Positions 9,262 to 20,056 are shown, numbered from the stretch's first letter. The stretch is 32,844 nt of DNA from Tannerella sp. (GCA_031255595.1 JAIRSF010000060.1:1-32844); one strand, 5' to 3'. A program made the numbers and translations. Notes: a model not told the origin generated them from the sequence alone.

Positions 9262-10713
9262 ATGAACAGCTATATTGTACTTTTCGTCATACTTTTTTAT
9301 TTTTTTGTGTTAGTATTTATCTCATGGCTCACAGGGCGGAAAGGTACGGATAACGAAGCCTTTTTCCTTGGGAACCGGCGTTCGCCCTGGTACATCGTAG
9401 CCATCGGGATGATCGGATCCTCTCTTTCCGGGGTATCGTTCGTATCCGTACCCGGATGGGTTCGTTCTATTGACATGACGTATATGCAGATGATTTTCGG
9501 CTTCTTTTTCGGTTACATCATCATCGCCAAAGTATTGCTTCCCGTCTATTACAAACTGAAATTGACTTCAATTTATGAATACCTTAACGGTCGTATGGGC
9601 GTTAGAAGCTACAAAACGGGGGCTTCGTTCTTCCTGTTATCCAAAATGATCGGGGCGGCGGCGCGTTTTTACCTCGTTATGATGATTCTTCAGATTTATG
9701 TGTTCGACCAGTGGAAGGTTCCTTTTATCGTGACCGTAACGGCCGGCGTTCTCCTGATATGGCTTTATACCTATCGAAGCGGCATACGGACTATTATATG
9801 GACGGATACGCTCCAGGCGTTGTGCCTTGTGGGCATGCTTATTGTCATCATCTGGAAAGTAAAGGATTATTTGGGATTTGATATGGCGGAAACGGTGCAT
9901 GCACTGTATGAAAGCCCACATTTCCGCCTGTTTGAGTTTGAAGACTGGAGCAGTAAACAGCATTTTGTGAAGCAGTTCCTGAGTGGAATTTTTATCCCGG
10001 TAGTGATGACCGGATTAGATCAGGACATGATGCAAAAAAACCTGTCATGCAGGAATCTCAGAGATGCGCAGAAAAATATGTATGTATATGGTTTTTTATT
10101 TATCCCGATCAATTTTCTGTTCCTTTGCCTGGGCATATTATTCATCACATTCGCCTCGCAATCGAATATCACACTTCCGGCTGCAGGGGACGATATCCTG
10201 CCGATGTTATGCACATCCGGCGTTTTGGGCACATCGATCCTCATATTTTTCATCATCGGTATTATCGCCGCTGCGTTCAGTAGTGCGGATTCGGCATTAA
10301 CGGCGTTAACGACTTCTTTCTGTGTAGATATCTTAGGCATGGAAAAAGAAGAAGCCCGGAAAACAAAAAAAACCAGGTTCAAAGTGCATTTTTTCATTAC
10401 AATCGTATTCACGCTGGTCATTCTTCTGTTCAGGGCGGTAAACGACCGCAGTGTGATTGACGCTATTTATACGATCGCATCTTATACGTACGGCCCTTTA
10501 CTCGGACTTTTCGCCCTGGGCCTGTTTACCAAACAGAAACCGAACGACAAATACGTACCGTACATCTGCATCGCTACGCCTGTGATCTGCCTGATTTCAG
10601 ATTATCTTTTCCTGCGGTATACGGGTTATCATTTCGGGTATGAGCTGCTTATATTCAATGGTTTTCTTACATTCATGGGACTATGGTACGGCAGGAAAAG
10701 AGGCGTCCGCTGA
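9262..10713 (+). CDS. Sodium:solute symporter (SSS family)
   Basis: 483 aa polytopic protein; FLGNRRSPWYIVAIGMIGSSLSGVSFVSVPGWV, GLDQDMMQKNLSC, AAAFSSADSALTALTTSFCVDILG. Confidence 0.92.
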   Translation: MNSYIVLFVILFYFFVLVFISWLTGRKGTDNEAFFLGNRRSPWYIVAIGMIGSSLSGVSFVSVPGWVRSIDMTYMQMIFGFFFGYIIIAKVLLPVYYKLKLTSIYEYLNGRMGVRSYKTGASFFLLSKMIGAAARFYLVMMILQIYVFDQWKVPFIVTVTAGVLLIWLYTYRSGIRTIIWTDTLQALCLVGMLIVIIWKVKDYLGFDMAETVHALYESPHFRLFEFEDWSSKQHFVKQFLSGIFIPVVMTGLDQDMMQKNLSCRNLRDAQKNMYVYGFLFIPINFLFLCLGILFITFASQSNITLPAAGDDILPMLCTSGVLGTSILIFFIIGIIAAAFSSADSALTALTTSFCVDILGMEKEEARKTKKTRFKVHFFITIVFTLVILLFRAVNDRSVIDAIYTIASYTYGPLLGLFALGLFTKQKPNDKYVPYICIATPVICLISDYLFLRYTGYHFGYELLIFNGFLTFMGLWYGRKRGVR

Positions 10714-10733
10714 AATCCCGCCACAGGATTTTT
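10713..10733 (+). terminator. Possible weak terminator after the symporter
   Basis: AAATCC (10713-10718)/GGATTT (10726-10731) followed by TT. Confidence 0.35.
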
Positions 10734-10770
10734 ATGAATACGTGTTTGTGTATAATTGAAGATTTTATGC

Positions 10771-10778
10771 TAACTTTG
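10771..10778 (+). promoter_or_regulatory. -7 box TAACTTTG upstream of engB
   Basis: TAnnTTTG match; TTTG at 10745-10748 is a possible -33 with 22-nt spacing; ATG 10798. Confidence 0.5.
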
Positions 10779-10797
10779 CTTTCCTAATTATTGATTT

Positions 10798-11403
10798 ATG
10801 GAAATAAAAAGCGCCAGATTTGTTATTAGTAATACGGATGTTGAGAAGTGTCCGGAGGGAACGGTACCGGAATATGCCTTCATCGGACGTTCCAATGTGG
10901 GCAAGTCGTCCCTCATCAACATGTTGACCAACCATAAAGGATTGGCGATGACCTCTCAAAAACCGGGTAAAACGCAATTGATCAACCATTTTATCATCAA
11001 CGACAAGTGGTACCTGGTCGATTTGCCGGGCTACGGATACGCGCAAAGAGGGAAGGCCGGACGCGAGAGTATACGGAAAATAATAGAGGATTATATCCTT
11101 GAACGTGAGCAGTTGACAAACCTTTTCGTATTGATCGACTGTCGGCATGAACCGCAAAAAATAGACCTTGAGTTTATGGAATGGCTCGGGGAAAACGATA
11201 TTCCTTTTTCGATCATTTTTACGAAAACAGATAAAATCGGTAAAAATAAACTGTCGGAAAACCTGGAAGCATATCGGAATAAAATGTTTGAAACGTGGGA
11301 AGAACTTCCTCCCATCTTAGTTTCTTCCTCCGAGAAACGGGAGGGTAGGGAAGAAATTCTGCAATATATAGAAGATATTAATGACATGCTTCGCACAAGA
11401 TAA
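10798..11403 (+). CDS. engB: Ribosome biogenesis GTPase YihA/YsxC/EngB
   Basis: [47 protein letters not shown]. Confidence 0.95.
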   Translation: MEIKSARFVISNTDVEKCPEGTVPEYAFIGRSNVGKSSLINMLTNHKGLAMTSQKPGKTQLINHFIINDKWYLVDLPGYGYAQRGKAGRESIRKIIEDYILEREQLTNLFVLIDCRHEPQKIDLEFMEWLGENDIPFSIIFTKTDKIGKNKLSENLEAYRNKMFETWEELPPILVSSSEKREGREEILQYIEDINDMLRTR

Positions 11404-11435
11404 AAAACGTTTCCCGATGTTGGAATCCCAAAAGG

Positions 11436-11466
11436 GGTCGCTTTTGTTTCGTTTCGTAAAGCGACC
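11436..11466. repeat. Intergenic inverted repeat (hairpin) between engB and topB
   Basis: GGTCGCTTT (11436-11444) / AAAGCGACC (11458-11466), 13-nt loop, no T-tract. Confidence 0.55.
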
Positions 11467-11525
11467 GGTGATTCTCAAAGGGAAGCAGATACGGACAATG
11501 GGAAAATTAATTACGAATCGCTGAA

Positions 11526-13664
11526 ATGAAAGTATGCATCGCCGAAAAGCCGAGTGTAGCGCGTGAGATTGCGGGAGTGCTCGGCGCTACGCAAAAAAAA
11601 GACGGCTATATCGAAGGAAACGGATACCAGGTGTCCTGGACATTCGGGCATTTGTGTACGCTCAAAGAGCCGCATGACTATACCGCAGACTGGAAATCCT
11701 GGAACATACGTTTCCTGCCCATGATTCCCCCGCGCTTTGGCATCAAACTGATTGATAATCCTACCTACCGGAAACAATTCAAAATACTTGAATCGCTTAT
11801 TCAAAATGCCGAAGAAGTTATTAACTGCGGTGACGCCGGTCTGGAAGGAGAACTGATACAACGCTGGGTGCTGCAGAAAGCGGGATGCAAATGCCCCGTA
11901 CGCCGCCTGTGGATATCATCGTTAACGGAAGAATCCATACGGGACGGGTTTCAGAGATTGAAAGACCAGTCGGAATACCGGCCTCTTTATGAAGCCGGAT
12001 TATCACGCGCCATCGGGGACTGGATTCTCGGTATGAACGCAACACGCTTATATACGCTTCGTTACGGTCAAAACAAACAGGTCTTATCTATTGGGCGCGT
12101 TCAGACTCCCACGCTTGCGCTGATCGTAAAACGCCGGAAAGAAATCGAAAATTTCAAACCGGAACCTTACTGGGAATTAAAAACGGTCTACCGCGAAACG
12201 ACATTTTCGTCCACACAGGGAAAATTTTCCCAAAAGGAAGAAGGAGAAGACCTTTTGCAAAGAATAACGGATAAGCTTTTTACGATCACCGAAATAAATA
12301 AAAAGAAAGGAAAAGAATCCGCACCGCGCCTGTTCGACCTGACTTCTTTGCAAGTGGAATGTAATAAGAAATTTTCGTTTTCGGCCGACGACACGCTGAA
12401 ACTGATACAATCCTTATACGAGAAAAAAGTGACGACCTATCCGCGTGTCGACACCACATTCCTGAGTGAAGATATCTATCCCAAGGTGCCGCAGACATTG
12501 CAGGGATTAGTTGACTATGCCCTGCTCACAGCGCCGTTGCTGGCTGCCAAAATTCCAAAATCGAAAAAAGTATTCGATAACTCTAAAGTAACGGATCACC
12601 ATGCGATCATCCCGACCGGCGTACCGGCGCGTAATCTGACCGACAACGAGCGCAAGGTGTACGACCTTGTCGCAAGGCGCTTTATCGCCGCGTTCTATCC
12701 CGATTGCGAAGTGTCGACGACAACGGTATTGGGAGAGGTGGAAGATGTGAAATTCAAAGTTACCGGCAAACAAATTCTTAGTCCCGGATGGCGTGTCGTG
12801 TTTGAAAAAGAGGACAAGGAACAGGCCGAACAGCCGGATAACTCCTCGCAAAACGACGACAAACAAAACCCGGAAGAAAACTCCGCACTGCCCGAATTTA
12901 TCAAAGGCGAGAGCGGCCCGCACACACCCGATTTTGCGGAAAAATGGACAACACCCCCCAAACCGTACACCGAAGCAACTTTGCTGAGGGCGATGGAAAC
13001 CGCCGGAAAACTTGTTGAAGACGATGAGTTGAGGGATGCACTCAAAGAAAACGGGATCGGGCGCCCGTCCACACGCGCCGCCATCATCGAAACCTTATTC
13101 AAACGTAATTATATACGTAAGGAACGGAAAAACCTGTATGCGACCCCGACCGGTGTAGAACTGATCGACACCATCCGGGAAGAATTACTGAAAAGCGCCG
13201 AACTGACGGGTCGGTGGGAGAAAAAATTACGCCGGATAGAACAGGGCGATTACGAAGCCGGACTGTTTATCGGGGAACTGAAGGAAATGATGGAAGAAAT
13301 CGTCCGGAATGTACTCTCCGACAAGAGCGCCCATACCATCACCATTGATGAAGATGCGATCGGGAAAAGTATGCAAAATACGGAAAGATCAAATGACCCC
13401 GGCGGCGCCTCATCCGGCAAGACAAAGGCGCCGTCCGCCCGGAACGCCTCCGAAACAAAAGGAGAAGAAAAGCCCAAACGTAAGGCTCCGGCAAAACCTC
13501 CGGTTTGTCCCCTCTGCAAACAGGGTCACATCATCCGGGGAAAAACGGCTTACGGATGCTCCGAATATATGAACGGCTGCACCTTTCGCCTTCCATACGA
13601 AAAATATGGAAACGGTTTAAGCGATGCGGAACTTAAAAAAATCATCAAAAATCCAGATAAATAA
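11526..13664 (+). CDS. topB: DNA topoisomerase III
   Basis: 712 aa; MKVCIAEKPSVAREIAGVLG, LSIGRVQTPTLALIV, ENGIGRPSTRAAIIETLFKRNYI, C-terminal zinc finger CPLCKQGHIIRGKTAYGCSEYMNGC. Confidence 0.95.
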   Translation: MKVCIAEKPSVAREIAGVLGATQKKDGYIEGNGYQVSWTFGHLCTLKEPHDYTADWKSWNIRFLPMIPPRFGIKLIDNPTYRKQFKILESLIQNAEEVINCGDAGLEGELIQRWVLQKAGCKCPVRRLWISSLTEESIRDGFQRLKDQSEYRPLYEAGLSRAIGDWILGMNATRLYTLRYGQNKQVLSIGRVQTPTLALIVKRRKEIENFKPEPYWELKTVYRETTFSSTQGKFSQKEEGEDLLQRITDKLFTITEINKKKGKESAPRLFDLTSLQVECNKKFSFSADDTLKLIQSLYEKKVTTYPRVDTTFLSEDIYPKVPQTLQGLVDYALLTAPLLAAKIPKSKKVFDNSKVTDHHAIIPTGVPARNLTDNERKVYDLVARRFIAAFYPDCEVSTTTVLGEVEDVKFKVTGKQILSPGWRVVFEKEDKEQAEQPDNSSQNDDKQNPEENSALPEFIKGESGPHTPDFAEKWTTPPKPYTEATLLRAMETAGKLVEDDELRDALKENGIGRPSTRAAIIETLFKRNYIRKERKNLYATPTGVELIDTIREELLKSAELTGRWEKKLRRIEQGDYEAGLFIGELKEMMEEIVRNVLSDKSAHTITIDEDAIGKSMQNTERSNDPGGASSGKTKAPSARNASETKGEEKPKRKAPAKPPVCPLCKQGHIIRGKTAYGCSEYMNGCTFRLPYEKYGNGLSDAELKKIIKNPDK

Positions 13665-13686
13665 TACACCCTTTAATCCGAAAGCT

Positions 13687-15087
13687 ATGAATAGAACATT
13701 AGTCAAAGCAACGATATATTGCTTCATCGCATGGTTTGTTACCACTACAGGCATGACCGCTGCCCCCGACAGTCCTTTAGTCTATAAAATAGACATTAAA
13801 AAAGAGATTGACAAAACATCACAGATATACCTTTACAAAGGACTTACGGAAGCCCAAGCGCTTGGCGCCGACGCCATACTCCTCCACCTGAACACATACG
13901 GGGGATTATTGGAATCGGCCGACTCCATGCGTACAGCTATATTATACAGTCCCATACCCGTATATGTTTTCGTTGATAACAACGCCGCTTCGGCAGGAGC
14001 GCTCATCTCAATCGCCTGTAAAAAAATATACATGCGTAAAGGCGCGAGTATCGGGGCGGCTACGGTCGTCATCCAGACCGGAGAGGGGATGCCCGACAAA
14101 TACCAGTCTTATATGCGCTCCATGATGCGCGCCACAGCGGAAGCGCATGGGAAAGACACCCTCATACATGGTCGGGATACCACCTTTGAATGGATACGTG
14201 ATCCGAAAATCGCAGAAGCTATGGTCGATAACCGTATCTCTATCCCGCACTTGGTCGACTCGGGAAAGACGCTGACACTGACGTCCGAAGAGGCCCTGAA
14301 ATGGGGATTTTGCGACGGCATTGCCGAATCTGTGGATGATGTTATCACAAAATACATGCAATACGATACCTATAAATTAAAAACTTATACACCTTCCTGG
14401 CTTGATAACCTGAAAGGATTCCTGATGAACCCGATTCTTCAATCCCTGTTGATTATGATTATTATCGGAGGCATCTATTTTGAACTTCAGACGCCGGGCG
14501 TCGGTTTTCCATCCATCGCAGCGATAACGGCCGCCGTATTATATTTCGCCCCGTTGTATGTCGAAGGGCTTGCGGCTAATTGGGAGATACTCGTCTTTGT
14601 TATAGGGTTGCTTCTCATCGTTTTCGAGCTGTTTGTCATTCCCGGACTCGGAGTAGCCGGGATCGCCGGTGCGTTATTGGTCATAACCGGGCTTACCCTC
14701 GCCCTTGTGAACAATATGAACTTCGACTTCGAACAGGTCAACGGCTTTGAGATCGGACGCTCCATCCTTGTCGTATTAGTCGGCGTCACCGTCGGGTTCG
14801 GCGCTATGTTATGGGTATCGAGCCGGATAGGAGCCAAAGGGGCTTTACGCAAATTGGCATTAGTAGCCGATCTTGAAGAAGCCGTATCTTCACCGGTCTT
14901 GTCTGCGCTCATCGGAAAAGAGGGCAAAACCGCTACTGTCCTTCGCCCGTCCGGAAAAGTGATCATCGACGGCGTCTACTACGATGGCGTTTCGGAATCC
15001 GGGTTTATTGAAAAAGGCGCAAATGTGGTTGTCGTACGCTTCGGAAACGCCCAGGTATATGTAGAAATATCGGACGCAAACAAATAA
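13687..15087 (+). CDS. Long NfeD-family protein (ClpP-like serine protease + TM + OB domain)
   Basis: ATG at 13687 preferred (13624 overlaps topB); VYVFVDNNAASAGALISIACKKIYMRKGASIGAATVV protease motif, TM block, C-terminal GKEGKTATVLRPSGKVIIDGVYYDGVSESGFIEKGANVVVV. Confidence 0.92.
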   Translation: MNRTLVKATIYCFIAWFVTTTGMTAAPDSPLVYKIDIKKEIDKTSQIYLYKGLTEAQALGADAILLHLNTYGGLLESADSMRTAILYSPIPVYVFVDNNAASAGALISIACKKIYMRKGASIGAATVVIQTGEGMPDKYQSYMRSMMRATAEAHGKDTLIHGRDTTFEWIRDPKIAEAMVDNRISIPHLVDSGKTLTLTSEEALKWGFCDGIAESVDDVITKYMQYDTYKLKTYTPSWLDNLKGFLMNPILQSLLIMIIIGGIYFELQTPGVGFPSIAAITAAVLYFAPLYVEGLAANWEILVFVIGLLLIVFELFVIPGLGVAGIAGALLVITGLTLALVNNMNFDFEQVNGFEIGRSILVVLVGVTVGFGAMLWVSSRIGAKGALRKLALVADLEEAVSSPVLSALIGKEGKTATVLRPSGKVIIDGVYYDGVSESGFIEKGANVVVVRFGNAQVYVEISDANK

Positions 15088-15088
15088 T

Positions 15089-15553
15089 TCACATTCCGGC
15101 AAAACGAAAAGGCAACAGGTCTTTCGCAGAAGAAACGATGACCGTTTCATCACTTCCGCACATCAGGATGCGCACCGGTTTTCCGTACCGCTGTTCCGTT
15201 TCGAGTATCACCTGGCGACAAGCGCCACAGGGAGATATCGATCGCTGGAGAACGCCCTCTTTTATAGCGACGATCGCCAACGACAGTACCGGTATCCGGG
15301 GAAAGGAGGCTCCGGCATGAAACAAAGCGACACGTTCGGCGCACAAACCGGACGGATAAGCTCTATTTTCCTGGTTGCTTCCTTCCACAATCACGCCATC
15401 CTCCAACATAACCGCCGCCCCAACCTGAAACCGGGAATAAGGAGCATAGGCGCGTCCGGCCGCAGAAACAGCGGCGGCACGCAACCGGCTATCTTCCGGC
15501 GACAAGCTTTCCGTCTTCAATATGTTGACACATAATTCTATTTTTTCTTCCAT
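15089..15553 (-). CDS. cdd: Cytidine deaminase
   Basis: GRAYAPYSRFQVGAAVMLEDG, LCAERVALFHA, SPCGACRQVILE. Confidence 0.93.
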   Translation of the reverse strand: MEEKIELCVNILKTESLSPEDSRLRAAAVSAAGRAYAPYSRFQVGAAVMLEDGVIVEGSNQENRAYPSGLCAERVALFHAGASFPRIPVLSLAIVAIKEGVLQRSISPCGACRQVILETEQRYGKPVRILMCGSDETVIVSSAKDLLPFRFAGM

Positions 15554-15749
15554 AGTGAATGCAAAATAATTAAAATGTTACCGGTTCAATAACACCGCCC
15601 GTTCCCGATGTGAAAAATGAACCGTTGTAAAAGCAAAATTACATGAAAATTCGCATACCGCATACAACAAACGACTAAAAATTTCCGGCAAAATGTGCGG
15701 AAAATATACTTTTCTTATCAAATTGCACGTTTTTTTTATTTGTAAATCG

Positions 15750-15757
15750 TATATTTG
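15750..15757 (+). promoter_or_regulatory. -7 box TATATTTG upstream of the GH73-like/LysM gene
   Basis: TAnnTTTG match followed by C; no clearly spaced -33. Confidence 0.4.
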
Positions 15758-15871
15758 CAGCCGTTTTATTTTTATTGAATGAATTAGTGATCCTCGTCTG
15801 TGTTCTCTCGTTAAAAATTAAGAAAGAACAGGGGATGTTTGGATTGCAATATAAAAGTGAAGATGTGAATT

Positions 15872-16837
15872 ATGAAACGACATACACGATTGTTTTTTAC
15901 AGGCCTTTTGCTTGCTGTAAATTTTCTCCCTGTACAGGGACAAAAGCGCAATGCAAAAAACCCTAATTATGAACAGTATATAGAAAAATATAAAATTTTG
16001 GCTATCAAGCAGCAGCATGAATATAAGATACCTGCAAGTATTACATTAGCCCAGGGACTTTTAGAATCGAATGCAGGCAACAGCCGGCTGGCGCGCTTGG
16101 GAAATAATCACTTTGGGATAAAATGTAAGCCGGAGTGGCGTGGCGGACGCATTTACCATGACGATGATGAAAAAAACGAATGTTTCCGCACATACAAATC
16201 CGTAGAAGAATCGTATATCGATCATTCCTTATTTCTTGCCAAAAGAAAATATTATGTATCTTTGTTTGATCTGGATATACACGACTATAAAGGATGGGCG
16301 CATGGACTGCAGAAGTGTGGTTATGCAACCGACAAATCCTACGGGCCGAAGTTGGTCGGACTTATTGAAACCTATGAATTGTATAAATACGACAAGGCGA
16401 GAATTTTAGATAAAACACCGATCATTGACGATATCTATGAAATAAAGATCCACACGCCCGAAACCGACAAACGTCGTCCGGCCGTTGTCAACTGGAGGCG
16501 CAGGATTCTTAAAACAAACGAAATCCATTATATTGAAGCGCAGGAAAATGACTCGTACGAATTTATTGCGTATGATACGCGCATGAAACTGAAAAGATTG
16601 CTGAAATATAATGAGGTAACAAAAGATCATAAATTAAAAGAAGGCGACCGGATCTATCTTCAGGGGAAAAGGAGATATGCAAGCAAAGACAACGGTATTC
16701 ATGTCGTTAAAGCCGGAGAATCGTTACACAGCATCTCTCAATTGTATGGTATGAAGTTAAACTCTTTATACAAACTGAACAGGATAAAAGAAAGTTATAC
16801 TCCCAAACCGGGAGATACACTGAAAGTCCACAAATAA
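15872..16837 (+). CDS. Glucosaminidase-domain (GH73-like) protein with C-terminal LysM
   Basis: Signal peptide; IPASITLAQGLLESNAGNSRLARLGNNHFGIKC; C-terminal GIHVVKAGESLHSISQLYGMKLNSLYKLNRI...PKPGDTLKV. Confidence 0.9.
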   Translation: MKRHTRLFFTGLLLAVNFLPVQGQKRNAKNPNYEQYIEKYKILAIKQQHEYKIPASITLAQGLLESNAGNSRLARLGNNHFGIKCKPEWRGGRIYHDDDEKNECFRTYKSVEESYIDHSLFLAKRKYYVSLFDLDIHDYKGWAHGLQKCGYATDKSYGPKLVGLIETYELYKYDKARILDKTPIIDDIYEIKIHTPETDKRRPAVVNWRRRILKTNEIHYIEAQENDSYEFIAYDTRMKLKRLLKYNEVTKDHKLKEGDRIYLQGKRRYASKDNGIHVVKAGESLHSISQLYGMKLNSLYKLNRIKESYTPKPGDTLKVHK

Positions 16838-16852
16838 ATATAGACGGATTTT

Positions 16853-18022
16853 ATGAGCGGACAGAGATATAACCTGCGCGGCGTAAGCGCATCCAAAGAA
16901 GATGTGCACAACGCCATAAAAAACATAGACAAAGGGCTTTATCCGAAAGCTTTCTGCAAAATCATCCCCGATATACTGGGAGGAGATCCGGATTACTGTA
17001 ACATCATGCATGCGGACGGCGCCGGAACCAAATCATCCTTAGCCTACGTCTATTGGCGCGAAACCGGAGATTTATCCGTATGGAAAGGGATCGCCCAGGA
17101 TGCGCTGATCATGAATATAGACGACCTGCTCTGTGTCGGTGCGACCGACAATATACTCGTATCAAGCACGATCGGTCGGAATAAGATGCTCATACCGGGA
17201 GAAGTTATCTCCGCCGTTATAAACGGTACGGACGAACTGCTTGCCGAACTGCGCCGTATGGGGGTCGGCGTTTATGCCACAGGAGGCGAAACGGCCGATG
17301 TGGGCGATCTGGTCAGGACTATTATTGTGGACAGTACCGTTACCTGCCGGATGAAACGCAGCGATGTGATTGATAACGCAAAGATACGCCCCGGTGATGT
17401 GATCGTCGGATTAGCGTCGTACGGACAGGCCGCATACGAAAAATCGTATAACGGAGGCATGGGCAGTAACGGACTGACGTCCGCACGACACGATGTTTTT
17501 GCAAAATACCTTGCCGCAAAATACCCGGAAAGTTTTGATGCTTCCGTACCGGATGAATTAGTCTATTCGGGCAATCTGCACCTGACCGGCGCCATCGATG
17601 GCGTTCCCGTCGACGCCGGCAAATTGGTATTGTCGCCAACCCGCACCTATGCTCCCATTATCAAAAAAATACTGGACGCCATGCGTGCCGGTATTCATGG
17701 AATGATTCATTGTTCGGGAGGCGCACAAACAAAAATACTGCATTTTGTGGACAATCTCCGCGTAGTGAAAGACCGGATGTTTCCCGTTCCGCCGCTTTTC
17801 GGAACGATTCATGAGCAAAGCGGAACCGACTGGGCGGAAATGTATAAGGTCTTCAACATGGGGCATCGTATGGAAATCTATCTGGATGAAGAAAACGCCG
17901 GAGAGATCATAAAAATAAGTAAATCATTCGGCGTCGACGCCCGGATTGTGGGACATGTGGAAGCTTCCGATAAGAAAGAGTTGATTATAAAGAGTGAGTT
18001 TGGAGAATTTTTCTACAATTAA
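16853..18022 (+). CDS. purM: Phosphoribosylformylglycinamidine cyclo-ligase (AIR synthase)
   Basis: HADGAGTKSSLAY, DLLCVGATDNILVSSTIGRNKM, YATGGETADVGDL, VFNMGHRMEIY. Confidence 0.9.
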   Translation: MSGQRYNLRGVSASKEDVHNAIKNIDKGLYPKAFCKIIPDILGGDPDYCNIMHADGAGTKSSLAYVYWRETGDLSVWKGIAQDALIMNIDDLLCVGATDNILVSSTIGRNKMLIPGEVISAVINGTDELLAELRRMGVGVYATGGETADVGDLVRTIIVDSTVTCRMKRSDVIDNAKIRPGDVIVGLASYGQAAYEKSYNGGMGSNGLTSARHDVFAKYLAAKYPESFDASVPDELVYSGNLHLTGAIDGVPVDAGKLVLSPTRTYAPIIKKILDAMRAGIHGMIHCSGGAQTKILHFVDNLRVVKDRMFPVPPLFGTIHEQSGTDWAEMYKVFNMGHRMEIYLDEENAGEIIKISKSFGVDARIVGHVEASDKKELIIKSEFGEFFYN

Positions 18023-18026
18023 AAAT

Positions 18027-19139
18027 ATGTCTGATAACCACAATATTTTACAAAAACTTGACGGATTAGCCGGTCGTTTTGAGGAGGTATCCACCCTCAT
18101 AACAGACCCGTCGGTCATTGCCGACCAGAAACGCTATGTCCGCCTCACAAAAGAATACAAGGAACTCGAGCGCCTGATGGACGCGCGTAAAAAATATATA
18201 CAAACACTTGGTAATATGGAGGAAGCAAAGGCTATCCTCGCTTCCGAACAGGATCAGGAGATGCGCAAAATGGCGAGCGATGAATTGGAATCAAGCCAGC
18301 AATACCTACCCCTCCTGGAAGAAGAAATAAAACTGCTGCTGATTCCCGCAGATCCCGAAGACGGGAAAAATGCCATCGTCGAGATTCGCGGCGGTACGGG
18401 AGGGGATGAAGCCGCCCTGTTTGCCGGCGATTTATTCCGTATGTATTCCAAATATTGCGAGATAAAAGGCTGGAACGTCGCCATATCGAGCAATAGCGAG
18501 GGGGCATCCGGCGGTTTTAAAGAAATTATATTCACCGTATCCGGCGACAATGTCTACGGTTTGCTGAAATATGAATCGGGCGTACATCGTGTGCAACGTG
18601 TGCCGCAAACGGAAACACAGGGACGTGTGCACACCTCCGCAGCAACGGTGGCCGTATTGCCTGAAGCCGACGAGTTTGACGTTGAAATCAAAGAAGGTGA
18701 AATCAAATGGGACACGTTCCGCTCCAGTGGCGCCGGCGGGCAAAATGTGAACAAAGTGGAGTCCGGCGTCCGGCTGCGTTACATGTGGAAAAACCCGAAT
18801 ACCGGCATTACCGAAGAAATTTTGATTGAATGTACGGAAACAAGGGATCAGCCTAAAAATAAGGAAAGAGCATTGAGCCGCCTGCGTTCGTTTATCTATG
18901 ATAAAGAACACCAGAAATACATTGACGATATTTCTTCAAGGCGCAAAACAATGGTTTCGACCGGCGACCGCTCTGCAAAGATACGCACGTACAACTATCC
19001 GCAGGGACGCATCACCGATCATCGCATCAATTACACCATTTATAATCTTGCCACATTCATGAACGGCGACATACAGGATTGTATAGATCGCCTGATCGTA
19101 GCGGAAAACACAGAAAGAATAAAAGAAAGCGAGTTGTGA
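18027..19139 (+). CDS. prfA: Peptide chain release factor 1
   Basis: EIRGGTGGDEAALFAGDLFRMY; GGQ motif SSGAGGQNVNKVESGVRLRY; ATG at 18027 (MSDNHNIL). Confidence 0.95.
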   Translation: MSDNHNILQKLDGLAGRFEEVSTLITDPSVIADQKRYVRLTKEYKELERLMDARKKYIQTLGNMEEAKAILASEQDQEMRKMASDELESSQQYLPLLEEEIKLLLIPADPEDGKNAIVEIRGGTGGDEAALFAGDLFRMYSKYCEIKGWNVAISSNSEGASGGFKEIIFTVSGDNVYGLLKYESGVHRVQRVPQTETQGRVHTSAATVAVLPEADEFDVEIKEGEIKWDTFRSSGAGGQNVNKVESGVRLRYMWKNPNTGITEEILIECTETRDQPKNKERALSRLRSFIYDKEHQKYIDDISSRRKTMVSTGDRSAKIRTYNYPQGRITDHRINYTIYNLATFMNGDIQDCIDRLIVAENTERIKESEL

Positions 19140-19167
19140 CGTTGCGCTTTCTGCAAAGTCACAACTC
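19131..19167. repeat. Strong inverted repeat spanning the prfA stop codon
   Basis: GAGTTGTGAC (19131-19140) / GTCACAACTC (19158-19167), inner TTGC/GCAA extends the stem; stop TGA at 19137-19139; no T-tract. Confidence 0.75.
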
Positions 19168-19225
19168 ACAATAGACTCTTAATCGCCAAACAATAATTAA
19201 TCACAAACCCTATACCACCTTTTCC

Positions 19226-20056
19226 ATGAACAAAAAAGAACTTTTCGAAAACATCAGACGCAAAAAGTCATTCCTGTGTGTGGGATTAGATACGGATATC
19301 AAAAAGATACCCCCTCACCTGCTGAAAGAGGACGATCCGGTTTTCGCTTTTAATAAGGCGATTATCGACGCTACGGCAGATTATTGTGTTGCCTACAAGC
19401 CGAATCTGGCATTTTACGAATGTGGAGGCGCCGGAGGATGGCTCTCGCTTGAAAAAACAGTGGGGTACATCAAAACCCATTACCCGGATCAGTTTATCAT
19501 AGCCGACGCCAAACGCGGCGATATCGGCAATACATCGACCCTGTACGCCCGAACGTTTTTCGTTGAGATGGACGTCGACGCGCTGACCGTAGCTCCTTAT
19601 ATGGGAGAAGACAGCATAACGCCGTTCCTTAACTATGAAAGGAAATGGGTGATTCTCCTCGCTCTTACGTCGAACAAAGGATCCCACGATTTTCAACTAA
19701 CCGAAAATGCTGAGAAAGAACGCCTTTTTGAAAAAGTGTTACGCGTTTCGCAAAAATGGGGGAATGATGAAAATATGATGTATGTGGTCGGCGCAACACA
19801 AGGCCGGATGTTTGAAGATATACGCAACATAGTTCCCGACCACTTCCTGCTTGTGCCGGGAATCGGAGCGCAGGGAGGCTCTCTGGAAGAGGTTTGCCGC
19901 TATGGAATGAACCGTACGTGCGGACTGATTGTTAATTCATCCCGCTCCATCCTGTATGCGGATAATACGGAAGATTATGCGTCGAAAGCCCGTATGGAGG
20001 CACGTTCGGTTCGGGAAGAAATGGAATATCAACTGTCCGCAAGAGGAATTATTTAA
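19226..20056 (+). CDS. pyrF: Orotidine 5'-phosphate decarboxylase
   Basis: [57 protein letters not shown]. Confidence 0.94.
   Translation: MNKKELFENIRRKKSFLCVGLDTDIKKIPPHLLKEDDPVFAFNKAIIDATADYCVAYKPNLAFYECGGAGGWLSLEKTVGYIKTHYPDQFIIADAKRGDIGNTSTLYARTFFVEMDVDALTVAPYMGEDSITPFLNYERKWVILLALTSNKGSHDFQLTENAEKERLFEKVLRVSQKWGNDENMMYVVGATQGRMFEDIRNIVPDHFLLVPGIGAQGGSLEEVCRYGMNRTCGLIVNSSRSILYADNTEDYASKARMEARSVREEMEYQLSARGII

Noticed and set aside
15582-15624. CGGTTCA/TGAACCG inverted repeat upstream of cdd
   Set aside because: Short 7-bp arms 29 nt apart; could easily be chance.
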